From Leptothrix discophora (GTDB taxonomy: Bacteria; Pseudomonadota; Gammaproteobacteria; Burkholderiales; Burkholderiaceae_C): 64,000 nucleotides of DNA. The notes beneath the pieces were generated by a model that ran no database searches, had not been told where the DNA came from, and worked only from the letters and a program-made list of their open reading frames with translations. Below, piece after piece: positions 1 through 8,902 of the stretch; the first letter of the stretch is position 1; every line of letters starts with the position of its first letter. The translations under genes and the position numbers were made by a program. The stretch covers positions 1 through 64,000 of the forward strand of contig NZ_JAUZEE010000010.1 in assembly GCF_030705305.1 (NCBI RefSeq), written 5' to 3'.

Positions 1-11
1 CCGCCACCCCA

Positions 12-44
12 CGAGGACCCCGCGCCGCAAGGCCGGGGTCCTCG
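12..44. terminator. Hairpin at window edge, possible terminator of an upstream gene
   Basis: An 11-bp perfect inverted repeat (arms 12-22 and 34-44, core GAGGACCCCG / CGGGGTCCTC) encloses an 11-nt loop. There is no U-run on either strand, so it would be a weak or Rho-assisted terminator. The gene it would serve lies outside the window. Confidence 0.4.
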
Positions 45-132
45 GCGCTTGTGGGCTGCCACTCACCGAACGGTGCAGCAGCAGAGCCTTCGCCCACAAT
101 CCGCTGCACCTAGACCTGACCGAGTCCTCGCC

Positions 133-489
133 ATGATCAAGCTCCTCGTGCGCTGGTGCCTGCTGGCCGCAGCGCTGCTGCTGGTCGCCAACCTCGGCGT
201 CGGCGTCAGCATCAGCAACTTCCGCTCAGCCCTGTTCGCCGCGCTGGTGCTCGGACTGCTCAACGCGTTCGTGCGGCCGGTCCTGCTGCTGCTGACGCTG
301 CCGGTCACGCTGGTGACGCTGGGGCTGTTCCTGTTCGTGATCAACGCGCTGATGTTCTACGGCGCGGCCTGGCTGCTCGACGACCTGCGCGTGGCCGGCT
401 TCGGCGCGGCACTGCTCGCGTCGCTGATCTACAGCGCCTGCGGCATGGTCATCGACGCCGCCCTGTCCCGCCTGTTCGGCGAGGCCTGA
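133..489 (+). CDS. Small integral membrane protein, phage-holin-like 4-TM family
   Basis: This predicted 118-aa protein is almost wholly hydrophobic, with about four membrane segments. It has the look of the 4-TM 'phage holin family' (PF04020-type) that is widespread as a chromosomal gene in proteobacteria. The centre carries FVRPVLLLLTLPVTLVTLG, typical of the family; the proteins are inner-membrane and of unknown role, and the holin name is only historical. The reading frame is open upstream to position 49, but that leader is polar and Arg/Gln-rich. The ATG at 133 begins directly at the first membrane segment (MIKLLVRWCLLAAALLL), so I chose it. The gene converges with the M48 protease gene, 16 nt from its stop. 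Confidence 0.75.
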   Translation: MIKLLVRWCLLAAALLLVANLGVGVSISNFRSALFAALVLGLLNAFVRPVLLLLTLPVTLVTLGLFLFVINALMFYGAAWLLDDLRVAGFGAALLASLIYSACGMVIDAALSRLFGEA

Positions 490-505
490 GCCGGCGTCGA
501 CCGGC

Positions 506-2086
506 TCACTCTCCGCGTCGCTCGTCGAGCAGCTGCTGGCGGCGGCGCTGTTCGACCACGCGAAGACGTGCATCGATGACCGCACCCTCGATCGGGTCCT
601 GCGCGGACTGGCGCTGGCCAGCGCGCAGCCGGTCCGACGCACCCTGCCAGTCGCCCACCGCCGCATGGGCCTCGGCCTCGGCCCGCAGGGCTGCCAGCGA
701 CTGGCCGCGCGCACGTTGCAGCTGCGACAGGTGATCCCAGGCCCCGGCGTCGTCGGGATGACCGGAGACCCAGACCTGCAGCGCATCGACCTGGCGACGC
801 AGGCGCTCGCCGGCCACGGCCACATGCGGCTGCGCGTCGATCAGCACCTGCGAGGCCACCATCATCCCGGCGCGGCTGCCGTCGTCGACCCGCGCGCCGT
901 CCGGGGACTGAAGCAGCGCCAGCGCGGCGGCATGGTCGCCCCGCGCCTGCAGCGACTCCAGCTGCATCACGACCACCGCCCTCGTGGCCGACTCGAACGG
1001 CGCAGCCAGCTGGCGGGCGCGGGCCAGCGCGGCATCGGCGCGGGCCCACTGCTTGACCTGCGTGGCGGCCAGCGCGACGGTGCTCGCCACGGCCAGCGAG
1101 GCCGGCTCCCGGGCCGTCGGCAGGGTCAGCGCCGCAAGCTGCTGCTCGGTCGCATCGCGCGTGTCCATCAAGGCCCGCGAGCGGCCCTGCATGGCCGCAT
1201 GCAGCCAGGCCGCCGCCGGACCGCCCGAGCCCAGGGTCATCGACGGCTGTGCGGCCGCGTCGATGCCGAGGCGGTTGCGGGCGTCGGCGATGCGCTCGCC
1301 AGTCAGCGGGTGCGAGCGCAGGTAGGGGAAGGCGTTGTTGTCGGTCAGGCGGGAGGCGCTGGCCATGCGCTCGAACATGCCGACCATGCCGATGCCGTCG
1401 TAGCCGGCCGACTGCAGGATGCCCGAGCCGATCCGGTCGGCCTCGCGCTCCATGTCGCGCGAGAAGTTCAGCTGGCCCTGGATCGCGGCCGCCTGGCCGC
1501 CAAACACCAGCGCCTGCGCCGCATCCGGGCTGCGCGACAGCGCCAGGATGCCCAGCACGGTCGAGGCCAGCGCCAGCATCGAGCTGCGCCGGTTGCTGCT
1601 CATCATGCGGGCGATGTGGCGCTGGCTGACGTGCGACATCTCATGCGCCAGCACCGAGGCCAGCTCGTCGCGGCTCGCCGTCATCGCCAGCAGGCCCATG
1701 TGGACGCCGACATGTCCGCCGGGCAGCGCGAAGGCGTTGATGGTGCGGTCGCGCACGATGAAGGTCTGCCAGGCGAGGTGCTGCGCGAGGTCCTCGGTGA
1801 TGTCGCCACGCGCCTTGGCGGCGTTCAGCAACGGCCCCCAGATGCGCTCGATGTACTCGACCAGCAGCGGGTCGTCGACCACGTCCGGGTCGCGCCGCAG
1901 CTGCTGCATGATGCGTTCGCCCAGGCGCGCCTCGGCCGGCACCGAAAGCTCGTCGCCGGCCTCGTCACCGAGCGCCGGCAGCGCGGAGGCGCCCTGCGCC
2001 ATCGCGGCCTGCGGCACCGGCACGGCCCACAGCAGGCTCGCCAGCGAGGCGGCGATCAGGGCGGTTCGAGGGGACGGCAGAGGCAT
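506..2086 (-). CDS. Periplasmic M48 metalloprotease, BepA/YfgC-like
   Basis: This is a 526-aa zinc endopeptidase. A cleavable Sec signal peptide covers about residues 1-30, followed by an M48 catalytic domain with HEMSH at 148-152 (two His ligands and the catalytic Glu) and a downstream EADRIG carrying the third ligand. The long Ala-rich helical C-terminal half looks like the TPR region of BepA/YfgC. Known family role: degrading misassembled outer-membrane proteins such as LptD and assisting their maturation. The frame is open to 2170, but the first 28 codons would precede a clean signal peptide and run into moaC, so the ATG at 2086 is preferred. Divergent from moaC with 77 nt between. BepA orthology is inferred from layout, not proven. 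Confidence 0.85.
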   Translation of the reverse strand: MPLPSPRTALIAASLASLLWAVPVPQAAMAQGASALPALGDEAGDELSVPAEARLGERIMQQLRRDPDVVDDPLLVEYIERIWGPLLNAAKARGDITEDLAQHLAWQTFIVRDRTINAFALPGGHVGVHMGLLAMTASRDELASVLAHEMSHVSQRHIARMMSSNRRSSMLALASTVLGILALSRSPDAAQALVFGGQAAAIQGQLNFSRDMEREADRIGSGILQSAGYDGIGMVGMFERMASASRLTDNNAFPYLRSHPLTGERIADARNRLGIDAAAQPSMTLGSGGPAAAWLHAAMQGRSRALMDTRDATEQQLAALTLPTAREPASLAVASTVALAATQVKQWARADAALARARQLAAPFESATRAVVVMQLESLQARGDHAAALALLQSPDGARVDDGSRAGMMVASQVLIDAQPHVAVAGERLRRQVDALQVWVSGHPDDAGAWDHLSQLQRARGQSLAALRAEAEAHAAVGDWQGASDRLRAGQRQSAQDPIEGAVIDARLRVVEQRRRQQLLDERRGE

Positions 2087-2163
2087 GGCCAGGACGGGCG
2101 CGGGCGCATCGAAAAAGACGGCACCTATGATGCACCGGATCCATCGCCCGACTGTTTCCACCC

Positions 2164-2685
2164 ATGACATCGACCCCTGCTCCCAGCCCCGGCCGCCCGC
2201 TGGACGAACCCGCGGTGCTGACCCACTTCGACGCCCAGGGCCAGGCCCACATGGTCGACGTCGCCACCAAGGCCGTGACCCACCGCGTCGCCACCGCCAG
2301 CGGCTCGATCCGCATGCTGCCGGCGACGCTGGCGCTGATCACGCAGGGCACCGCGAAGAAGGGCGACGTGATCGGCATCGCCCGCATCGCGGCGATCCAG
2401 GGTGCCAAGCGCACCGCCGACCTGATCCCCCTGTGCCATCCGCTGCCGCTGACCCGCGTGGCGGTCGACTTCAGCGTCGACGCCGCGCTGCCCGGCGTGC
2501 ACTGCACCGCCACCGCCGAGACGCTGGGCCAGACCGGCGTCGAGATGGAGGCCCTGACCGCCGTGCAGGTCGGCCTGCTGACGATCTACGACATGTGCAA
2601 GGCCGCCGACAAGGGCATGGTGATGTCCGACATCCGCCTGCTGGAGAAGCAGGGCGGCAAGAGCGGGCACTGGAAGGCGGGTTGA
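2164..2685 (+). CDS. moaC: Cyclic pyranopterin monophosphate synthase
   Basis: This 173-aa protein is MoaC, which works after MoaA in molybdenum cofactor synthesis to form cyclic pyranopterin monophosphate. Family hallmarks are visible: [13 protein letters not shown] around residues 87-99, the [13 protein letters not shown] stretch and the conserved [11 protein letters not shown] near the C-terminus. Length is usual for the family (about 160 aa) plus a 15-residue Pro-rich N-terminal extension. Cytoplasmic hexamer in characterised members. The gene stands alone between the divergent M48 gene and the convergent ligase gene; no other moa gene is in the window. Confidence 0.95.
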   Translation: MTSTPAPSPGRPLDEPAVLTHFDAQGQAHMVDVATKAVTHRVATASGSIRMLPATLALITQGTAKKGDVIGIARIAAIQGAKRTADLIPLCHPLPLTRVAVDFSVDAALPGVHCTATAETLGQTGVEMEALTAVQVGLLTIYDMCKAADKGMVMSDIRLLEKQGGKSGHWKAG

Positions 2686-2716
2686 GCCGCCACGCCGACG
2701 CCGCACCCGCGTCGGC

Positions 2717-4609
2717 TCAGGGCCGCAGGTCGTTCGCCGGCAGGGCCGGGTCCGGGCCGCACTGGAAAGGCAAGGCGTCCGGATCGACCGCAGCCGCCCC
2801 GGCGACCGCCGACCCGTTGCACGGCGCGAAGAACGCGGCAGAGGCCGGGTTGCGGAACTCGCGCAGCCGGGCCGCGACGTGGCGGGCCCGGGCGGTGTCG
2901 CCGCGTGCATGCAGCGCACGGGCGTAGGCGATCATCAGTCGCGTGTCGAGCAGGTGAAACAGCGGGCGCTCGAAGTCGTCGAAGACCAGCTCCGGCCGCT
3001 GCGCCATGGTCAAGCGGGCGTAGTCGGCGTGGTGGCCGAACAGCACGCTGCGCTGGCCCTGGGCGATGCGCTCGGACAGCGGGCCGGGCCGGCCGCCGGG
3101 GACCAGGTCGGGGTCGAAGATCACCGCGACGTCGTGGTACTGGCGGGCCGCCACGAAGGACGCCAGCAGCGCCGCCGCCGACACCAGCAGCAGCAGCAGC
3201 CGGGCCGAGCGCACCGGCAGCGTCGCGGCGGCGGGCACGTCCAGGCTGGCGGGCCGGACGTCCTCGCGCCGCGCCAAGCCGGCCAGCCAGCCGGCGATCA
3301 GCGCCGCCGGCAGCAGGAAGTAGACGTACCAGAGCGGGTACTCGAGCAGGCTGTGGACCAGCACCAGCACCAGCAGGAAGGCGGCGCAGCGGGCAGCCTG
3401 GGCGCGCAGTTCGTCGGCCTGGGTCAGCACGCCGCGCAGTCGCCACGCGAACAGCGCCATCAGCCCGAGCACCAGCACCGTGTAGGGCAGTCCGAAGTCG
3501 ACCGCCAGTTCCAGCACGAGGTTGTGGGTGTGGTCGAAGAAGGCGATCGGCCGGACCGCGAACGGCGTCATCGACCAGACGAAGTTGAACGCCCCGGCGC
3601 CGACGCCTGTCCACGGATGCTGGGCGATGAGTTCCAGCGTGTTGGACCAGATCTTGCCGCGCGAGCTGCTCGGGTCGCCGTGCAGCGTCTTGCGCACCTG
3701 GTCGTCGCCGAAGAAGGTCTGGCCGGTCAGGCTGGACCAGTGCTCCATCGACCACCAGCCGGCCGCGTAGACGGCCACCGTCGCCGCCATCGCCACGCGC
3801 AGGCCGCGCGGCAGGCGGCGGTCGACCAGCCCCCACAGCGCCAGCAGGCCGACGCCGACCATGCCGGTGCGCGAGGCGTTGAGCACCTCCGCGCCGACCA
3901 GCAGCGCCAGCAGCGCGGCCGGCAACGGCCAGCGCCAGCCATGCCGGCGCGACAGCCAGACCGTCGCCCCGCAGGCCCACAGCAGCAGCGTCGACAGCTG
4001 GTTGGGCTGGCGCATGTTGCCGATCGCCCGGCCCGGCGTGGTCGAGGCGGCGAACCAGCGGCCGTCGGCCCATTCGGGCAGGAAGACCTGCACCACCGAC
4101 ACCGCCACGCTCAGCAGGCCGGCCACCAGCAGGCCGATCAGCAGGCCATGCCACCAGAGGTCGCCGGCGGGCTCGCCGTCGGCAGAGGCAGGGGCCGAAC
4201 CCGGCCACGCGCGGGCGCAGCGGCCCGCCACCCAGGCCAGCACGGTGGCCAGCAGCAGCGTGGCGATCGGGATCAGGCGCTGGCCGAACGGTGCGGTGGT
4301 CCAGGCCTGGCCGGCCGCCAGCACCAGCATCAGCGCCAGCAGCACGCGCAGCGCGTCGCTGCCCTGGCCGCGCGTGGCCAGCGAGACGACGTGGTCGCTC
4401 GTGCCCGGTCGCCAGGCGAGTCGCCAGGTCAGCAGCACCAGGGCCAGTCCGGCGAAGGACAGCCACTGGTTCACGAAGGTGGTGGTCGGCGTGTAGCTCG
4501 GCGCGAACAGGAAAGGCAGCGCCACCACGCCAGCAAGCAGCGGCAGCAGCGGCTCGGGCGCCACGTGGCGCGGAGGCAGGGAGCTCATGGGCGGGCATGC
4601 TATCTTCAT
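2717..4609 (-). CDS. PglL-type O-oligosaccharyltransferase (Wzy_C ligase family)
   Basis: This 630-aa polytopic membrane protein has about 10-12 TM segments and a large C-terminal soluble domain. The order resembles PglL/Wzy_C/Wzy_C_2 proteins: an N-terminal NQWLSFAGLALVLLTW, a middle MRQPNQLSTLLLW, the ligase signature HPWTGVGAGAFNF with the conserved His in FDHTHNLVLELAVDFGLP, and HSLLEYPLWYVYFLLPAA. These enzymes transfer lipid-linked glycans in the periplasm to Ser/Thr of pilins or other exported proteins, or to lipid A. The pilin gene 4.3 kb away and the glycosyltransferases between and beyond favour pilin or protein O-glycosylation over O-antigen ligation. The ATG at 4609 has an AAGGGG site just upstream; an in-frame ATG at 4588 lacks one. 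Confidence 0.85.
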   Translation of the reverse strand: MKIACPPMSSLPPRHVAPEPLLPLLAGVVALPFLFAPSYTPTTTFVNQWLSFAGLALVLLTWRLAWRPGTSDHVVSLATRGQGSDALRVLLALMLVLAAGQAWTTAPFGQRLIPIATLLLATVLAWVAGRCARAWPGSAPASADGEPAGDLWWHGLLIGLLVAGLLSVAVSVVQVFLPEWADGRWFAASTTPGRAIGNMRQPNQLSTLLLWACGATVWLSRRHGWRWPLPAALLALLVGAEVLNASRTGMVGVGLLALWGLVDRRLPRGLRVAMAATVAVYAAGWWSMEHWSSLTGQTFFGDDQVRKTLHGDPSSSRGKIWSNTLELIAQHPWTGVGAGAFNFVWSMTPFAVRPIAFFDHTHNLVLELAVDFGLPYTVLVLGLMALFAWRLRGVLTQADELRAQAARCAAFLLVLVLVHSLLEYPLWYVYFLLPAALIAGWLAGLARREDVRPASLDVPAAATLPVRSARLLLLLVSAAALLASFVAARQYHDVAVIFDPDLVPGGRPGPLSERIAQGQRSVLFGHHADYARLTMAQRPELVFDDFERPLFHLLDTRLMIAYARALHARGDTARARHVAARLREFRNPASAAFFAPCNGSAVAGAAAVDPDALPFQCGPDPALPANDLRP

Positions 4610-4645
4610 CGACCCCTTAGACCGCTGCGCGAGCGCGCCCAGACC

Positions 4646-5002
4646 ATGCCGCTGAACTTCCTGCGAGGCCTGTTCGGATCGAACGAGATCAAGACGCTGG
4701 CGCAGTCGCTGGCCAACGAGCTGGCCCGCCGCTATCCCCCGACGATGGCGAGCGGACAGGGCCGCAAGCTGTCACCGCAGGCGGTCACCAACATCCTCGA
4801 GAGCGTCATCACCAAGGCCGTCACCAAGACGCAGGAATGGCGCCTCGGCGTGGTCGGCAAGGCCCGACTGGGCAACGCGCTTCGGTGGGAAATGAAGGAG
4901 CGCGGCTACCCGGAGCCCTTCATCGAGATGGTGACGGAGGCGCTGGTGGTCTACATGACGCGCCGCGCCCAGGCACCCGCGGCGACCGCCGGCAAGCGCT
5001 GA
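4646..5002 (+). CDS. Unknown 118-aa protein upstream of TPR-glycosyltransferase genes
   Basis: I do not recognise this small soluble protein. It is mixed helical, starts MPLNFLRGLFGSNEIKTLAQ, has no signal peptide or TM segment, and carries a basic Ser/Pro-rich region near residues 33-45. Codon use matches its neighbours. It starts 36 nt from the divergent ligase gene and ends 7 nt before the TPR-glycosyltransferase gene, so it is very likely the first gene of that operon. The frame is open far upstream, but only because it is antisense to the ligase gene. The ATG at 4646 is the first start after the ligase promoter region. Function unknown; a role in glycosylation or pili is inference from position. 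Confidence 0.65.
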   Translation: MPLNFLRGLFGSNEIKTLAQSLANELARRYPPTMASGQGRKLSPQAVTNILESVITKAVTKTQEWRLGVVGKARLGNALRWEMKERGYPEPFIEMVTEALVVYMTRRAQAPAATAGKR

Positions 5003-5009
5003 GGCGGCG

Positions 5010-6890
5010 ATGGGCTTGCTGAAGTCCTTGTGGCGGGAGGTGGCGGGGCGGCGCGGCACGGCGCAGACAGGCGTCGACCCGGCGGGGCAGCTGGCGGCGC
5101 TGGCGCCCGGCCTGCGCCATGCCGAAGCCGACGAGCGGGCGCGTGGCCGGCAGGCCGTGCAGGACCTGCTCGCCGCGCACCTGGCCCCGTCGATCCAGGC
5201 CGACGGCCATGCCCTGCTGGGCGACGAGGCGCTGGCACAGGGCCGGCTGGCCGAAGCCGAGGCCAGCTACCGCACGGCGCTGTCGGCCCGGCCCGAACAT
5301 GCCCGGGCGCAGGAAGGCCTGGGCCTGACGCTGCTGCAAGCCCGGCGTCTGGACGACGCCTTCCTGCACCTGGAGATGGCGCACAGGCTCGACCCGATGA
5401 ACGCGGACATCCTCGTGCACTGGGGGCTGGTGGAGCTGGAGATGGGGAACTACGAGCTGGCCAGCACCCGCTTCGCCCGGGCCATTGAACGCGCCCCAGC
5501 CAACCCGCACGCCTGGCTCAACCTGGGGCTGGCGAGCTTCAAGCTCGGCCAGTTCCCGATCAGCGTCTCGCAGCTGGAGCGGTCCGTTGAGTTGCGGCCC
5601 GATCTCGCGCTGGCCTGGAGCAACCTCGCGCTCGCACGTCGCCAGGTCGACGACCTGGACGGCGCCATGACCGCCGCCCGGACGGCGCTGGCACTGCGCC
5701 CGAACCAGTCGCGGCTGTCGGTGATCCTCGGTGACCTGCTGGCCGATGCGGGCGAGTTCGAGGCCAGCGACGCCGCCTTTGCACGCGCCGAGTCACTGGA
5801 CCCGTCCTCGGCACAGGTCGCGATCGGGCGCGGCAAGTTGCGGATGTCGCAGGGCCGGCTGACCGAGTCCGAGACGGCCTTCCGTCTGGCGATGGCACGC
5901 GATCCGGCCAACCCGGAATGCGCGGGTGGCCTGGGCCAGTTGCTGCTGCTGCAAGGCCGCTGGGCCGAAGGCTGGGAACACTACGAAGCACGCCGCCGCA
6001 CCGTGCCGGGTCCCGTCCGTCATGTGCCTGCCGCCGACTGGTCCGGTCATCCGCAGCGTGGCGAGCGGCTGCTGGTGCATGCCGAGCAGGGGCTGGGCGA
6101 CATCATCCTGTTCGGCACCTGCCTGCCGGATCTGGTCGAGGCCGGCGTCGATTGCGTCATCGACCTGCCGGCGCGGCTGGCGCCGCTGTTCCGCCGCTCC
6201 TTTCCCGAGGCGACGATCTGTCCGGACGATGGACGTCGCAACGGCGACGCCTGGCTGGCCAGCCTGCCGCCCTTCGACCGCCATGTGCCGATGGGCACCT
6301 TGCCGCGCTGGTTGCGCCAAGGCGATGCCCAGTTCCCGTCGCATGCCCGTGGCTACCTGCGCGCCGATCCGCTGGCCGTGGCGCGCTGGCGCGAGCAGCT
6401 GGCCGACCTGCCGGGCCCGCGCATCGGCCTGAGCTGGCGCGGCGGCCTGCTGGCGACCGCCGGCCGACAGCGCTCGCTGTCGCTGGTGTCGATGCTCGAA
6501 GGCCTGCGCCACACCGGCGCCAACTTTGTCTGCCTGCAGTACGGCGACGTGGGCCGTGACCTGGCCGAGGCCGAGGCCGCGACCGGCATCCGGGTCCATC
6601 CCGGCCTGTCCGGCTATGGCGACCTCGACGACATGGCGGCGCTGAACGGCGCCCTCGACGGCATCGTCACCGTGTGCTCGACGCAGGCCCACCTGTGCGG
6701 CGCGCTCGGGCTGGACGCGTCGGTGCTGGTGCCCGTGAACCCGAACTGGCGCTACGGCGCGAGCGGATCGCGCATGGCCTGGTATCCGAGCCTGACGCTG
6801 ATGCGTCAGACCGATGCGGGCGAGTGGTCTGCGGTGCTGGCGCAGGCCGCCCAGGCAATCGCGCAACGGTGCGGGTCGCGCGGCTCATGA
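5010..6890 (+). CDS. TPR protein with GT9/OGT-like C-terminal glycosyltransferase domain (copy 1)
   Basis: This 626-aa protein has an N-terminal block of tetratricopeptide repeats (about 65-330; for example AEASYRTALSARPEHARAQ and NPHAWLNLGLASFKLGQF). A C-terminal region from about 345 resembles the glycosyltransferase domain of bacterial TPR-GT proteins: HAEQGLGDIILFGTCLPDL, GLSWRGG, a FVCLQYGD strand and AHLCGALGL near the end. The usual acidic residue in the SVDTAxxHLAGA motif is replaced (TVCSTQAHLCGA), so catalysis may be altered. No signal peptide is seen, suggesting a cytoplasmic protein. It overlaps nothing and precedes a paralogue of the same layout by 10 nt. A role in building or attaching a glycan to pilin or other protein is inference. 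Confidence 0.8.
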   Translation: MGLLKSLWREVAGRRGTAQTGVDPAGQLAALAPGLRHAEADERARGRQAVQDLLAAHLAPSIQADGHALLGDEALAQGRLAEAEASYRTALSARPEHARAQEGLGLTLLQARRLDDAFLHLEMAHRLDPMNADILVHWGLVELEMGNYELASTRFARAIERAPANPHAWLNLGLASFKLGQFPISVSQLERSVELRPDLALAWSNLALARRQVDDLDGAMTAARTALALRPNQSRLSVILGDLLADAGEFEASDAAFARAESLDPSSAQVAIGRGKLRMSQGRLTESETAFRLAMARDPANPECAGGLGQLLLLQGRWAEGWEHYEARRRTVPGPVRHVPAADWSGHPQRGERLLVHAEQGLGDIILFGTCLPDLVEAGVDCVIDLPARLAPLFRRSFPEATICPDDGRRNGDAWLASLPPFDRHVPMGTLPRWLRQGDAQFPSHARGYLRADPLAVARWREQLADLPGPRIGLSWRGGLLATAGRQRSLSLVSMLEGLRHTGANFVCLQYGDVGRDLAEAEAATGIRVHPGLSGYGDLDDMAALNGALDGIVTVCSTQAHLCGALGLDASVLVPVNPNWRYGASGSRMAWYPSLTLMRQTDAGEWSAVLAQAAQAIAQRCGSRGS

Positions 6891-6900
6891 GTTCGCGCCG

Positions 6901-8787
6901 ATGCAAGCGTTGAAGCGCCTGGCCGGCCTGTTCGGGCTGGCCAGGACGACGGCTCAGGCCACCTCCGCGCCACACGGCGACGGCAGCCAGGCCGCCGTCA
7001 ACCCGGAGATGGCACGACCGGTGCCGCATGAAGACCTGGCGCAACTCGAAAGCTGCAGCGGACATGCGGCCCTGTCGCAAGCCCGGGCGTCCGAGCTGGC
7101 CGACGCACTGGCCGCCTGCCGCATCCGCCACGAGGACCTCAGGGACAGCGCCCTGCTGCGCCTGTTCGATGCCGCCCTGCTGCGGCTGCAGGGCGACCTG
7201 GACGCCGCGGCCGAGCTGGCCGACACGCTGCTCGCCGCGCCCGACGTCGACCCGTCGAGGGTCCACCTCGAACTCGCGCTGACGGCCCGGGCGAGGCACG
7301 ACCTGCCCGGCGCGACCGAGTCGCTGACCGTGGCCGTCAGCCTGGACCCCGACTTTGGCGTGGCCTGGCTCCGCTTGGGCGAGGTGCTCGGACGCCTTGA
7401 TCGGCTCGATGAGGCTGGGTCGGCATTGAGCGAGGCGGTGCGCTGCCTCGACGGTGAAGCGAAGGCCGAGGCGCTGCACCTGCAAGGCGAGATCCTGCGC
7501 ATGCGTCGCCGTCATCTGGAGGCCGGCGCCGCCTTCGATGCCTGCCTCGCGATCGCGCCGGAGCGTCGCCAGACCCTGATCGCCCGCGGTCACGTCCACC
7601 TGATGGCCGAGGAAGAGGGACAGGCCCTGGCCTGCTACGAGGCGGCCTTGCAGCAGGCCCCGCACCTCGCGCCCGAGGTCCAGCTCAACATCGGTTCGAT
7701 CCGCCAGAACATGGGCAATCTCGAAGGTGCCCGGGAGATGTACCAGCGCCTGCTCGACCAGCGGCCCGGGGACCATGCGGCACGCTGGTATCTGTGCCAG
7801 CTCGATCTGCTCCAGGGCCGCTGGGCCAGCGGCTGGGCCAACTACAGCTCGCGCTACCGGGCGGGCGCCCTGCCCTACCGGCCGATGCCCTATGCGAGCT
7901 GGGACGGCCGCCCGCTGCCGGACGAGACGCTGCTGGTGCTGGCCGACCAGGGCCTGGGCGACGAGATCATGTTTGCCTCCTGCCTGCCCGACCTGCAGCG
8001 ACGCGCGCCCCATGCCATCGTCGAGTGCGAGCCGCGCTTGCGGGCCCTGTTTGAACGGTCCTTTCCCGGCCTGCGCTTCGTCGCGACCCAACGCGAGAAC
8101 AGCACGGACTGGCTGGCCGGACTCCCGACCCCGACCTGGCAGGTCAGCGCGGGCGAACTTCCGAGCTTCTTCAGGCTGAGCGACAGCGACTTCCCGGACC
8201 ACTGCGGCTATCTGAAGGCCGATCCGGCCCGCGTCGCGGCCTGGCGCGAGCGCCTGAAGGCCAGCAGCGGCGGCCAGCGGGTCGTCGGGATCTCCTGGCG
8301 CGGTGGCCTGGTGGGCACCCGCACCCGCGCGCGCTCGATCGACGTCGCCGAGTGGGGCGACATCCTTTCCTGCCCGGGCGTCCACTTCGTCAACCTGCAG
8401 TACGGCGACTGCACCAGCGATCTGGCCAACCTGCAGGCCCGGCACGGCGTGACGATCGAGCACCATCCGGAGGTCATTGCCGACTACGACGAGACGGCGG
8501 CGATGGTCTGCGCGATGGATCTGGTGGTCAGCGTCTGCACGTCCATCATCCACCTGACCGGCGCCCTCGGTCAGCCGGTCTGGGTGCTGACACCGCATTC
8601 GCCGGGCTGGCGATACACCGCCGACCGCGATCGCCTGCCCTGGTATCCGAGCAGCCGGATCTTCCGGCAGCCGCAGGCCGGCGATTGGGTCGCAGCGTGC
8701 CGCGAACTGTCAGCCGCGCTGCGCGAGATGACGAGAAATGTCAGCCCCCATCCCGCATCCGGCACCGAGACCCCATCCGAAAGTTGA
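6901..8787 (+). CDS. TPR protein with GT9/OGT-like C-terminal glycosyltransferase domain (copy 2)
   Basis: This 628-aa paralogue of the preceding gene has TPR units at about 60-320 (LELALTARARHDLPGATE, NIGSIRQNMGNLEGAREMYQ) and a GT-like domain from about 340 with LADQGLGDEIMFASCLPDLQ, VGISWRGGLVGT, VNLQYGDC and SVCTSIIHLTGALGQPVWV. As in copy 1, the canonical Asp of SVDTA is replaced by SVCTS. The frame is open to 6814, inside the previous gene; the ATG at 6901 opens a hydrophobic-basic start (MQALKRLAGLFGL), so I used it. It ends 115 nt before the pilin gene. Tandem duplication with divergence suggests two related acceptors or two steps; that is inference. Confidence 0.8.
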   Translation: MQALKRLAGLFGLARTTAQATSAPHGDGSQAAVNPEMARPVPHEDLAQLESCSGHAALSQARASELADALAACRIRHEDLRDSALLRLFDAALLRLQGDLDAAAELADTLLAAPDVDPSRVHLELALTARARHDLPGATESLTVAVSLDPDFGVAWLRLGEVLGRLDRLDEAGSALSEAVRCLDGEAKAEALHLQGEILRMRRRHLEAGAAFDACLAIAPERRQTLIARGHVHLMAEEEGQALACYEAALQQAPHLAPEVQLNIGSIRQNMGNLEGAREMYQRLLDQRPGDHAARWYLCQLDLLQGRWASGWANYSSRYRAGALPYRPMPYASWDGRPLPDETLLVLADQGLGDEIMFASCLPDLQRRAPHAIVECEPRLRALFERSFPGLRFVATQRENSTDWLAGLPTPTWQVSAGELPSFFRLSDSDFPDHCGYLKADPARVAAWRERLKASSGGQRVVGISWRGGLVGTRTRARSIDVAEWGDILSCPGVHFVNLQYGDCTSDLANLQARHGVTIEHHPEVIADYDETAAMVCAMDLVVSVCTSIIHLTGALGQPVWVLTPHSPGWRYTADRDRLPWYPSSRIFRQPQAGDWVAACRELSAALREMTRNVSPHPASGTETPSES

Positions 8788-8827
8788 AATGGGCGCGGAT
8801 CCACCCCCAGTTTGCGGGATCAACACC

Positions 8828-8843
8828 GGGTACGGCGCTTGCT
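8828..8843 (+). promoter_or_regulatory. Putative sigma-54 (RpoN) promoter of the pilin gene
   Basis: GGGTACGGCGCTTGCT has GG at 8829-8830 and GC at 8841-8842 with exactly 10 nt between. It matches the -24/-12 consensus TGGCAC-N5-TTGCW except for two positions in the -24 half. It lies 60 nt upstream of the pilin ATG. Pilin major-subunit genes are commonly RpoN/PilR dependent, which supports the call. Confidence 0.65.
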
Positions 8844-8902
8844 GTCGACTTGTTCACGACCGGGGCGTCCCGGACCGGATTCCCTAGCCTGGAGGACATG
8901 GA

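Noticed and set aside
665..2167. 500-aa plus-strand frame opposite the M48 protease gene
   Set aside because: A shadow frame typical of GC-rich DNA; Arg/His/Gln-rich with no motif, while the minus strand encodes HEMSH and a signal peptide.
2879..4645. Long plus-strand open frame upstream of the 118-aa gene
   Set aside because: Gln/Arg/His-rich low-complexity translation antisense to the PglL-type ligase; only the part from 4646 looks like protein.
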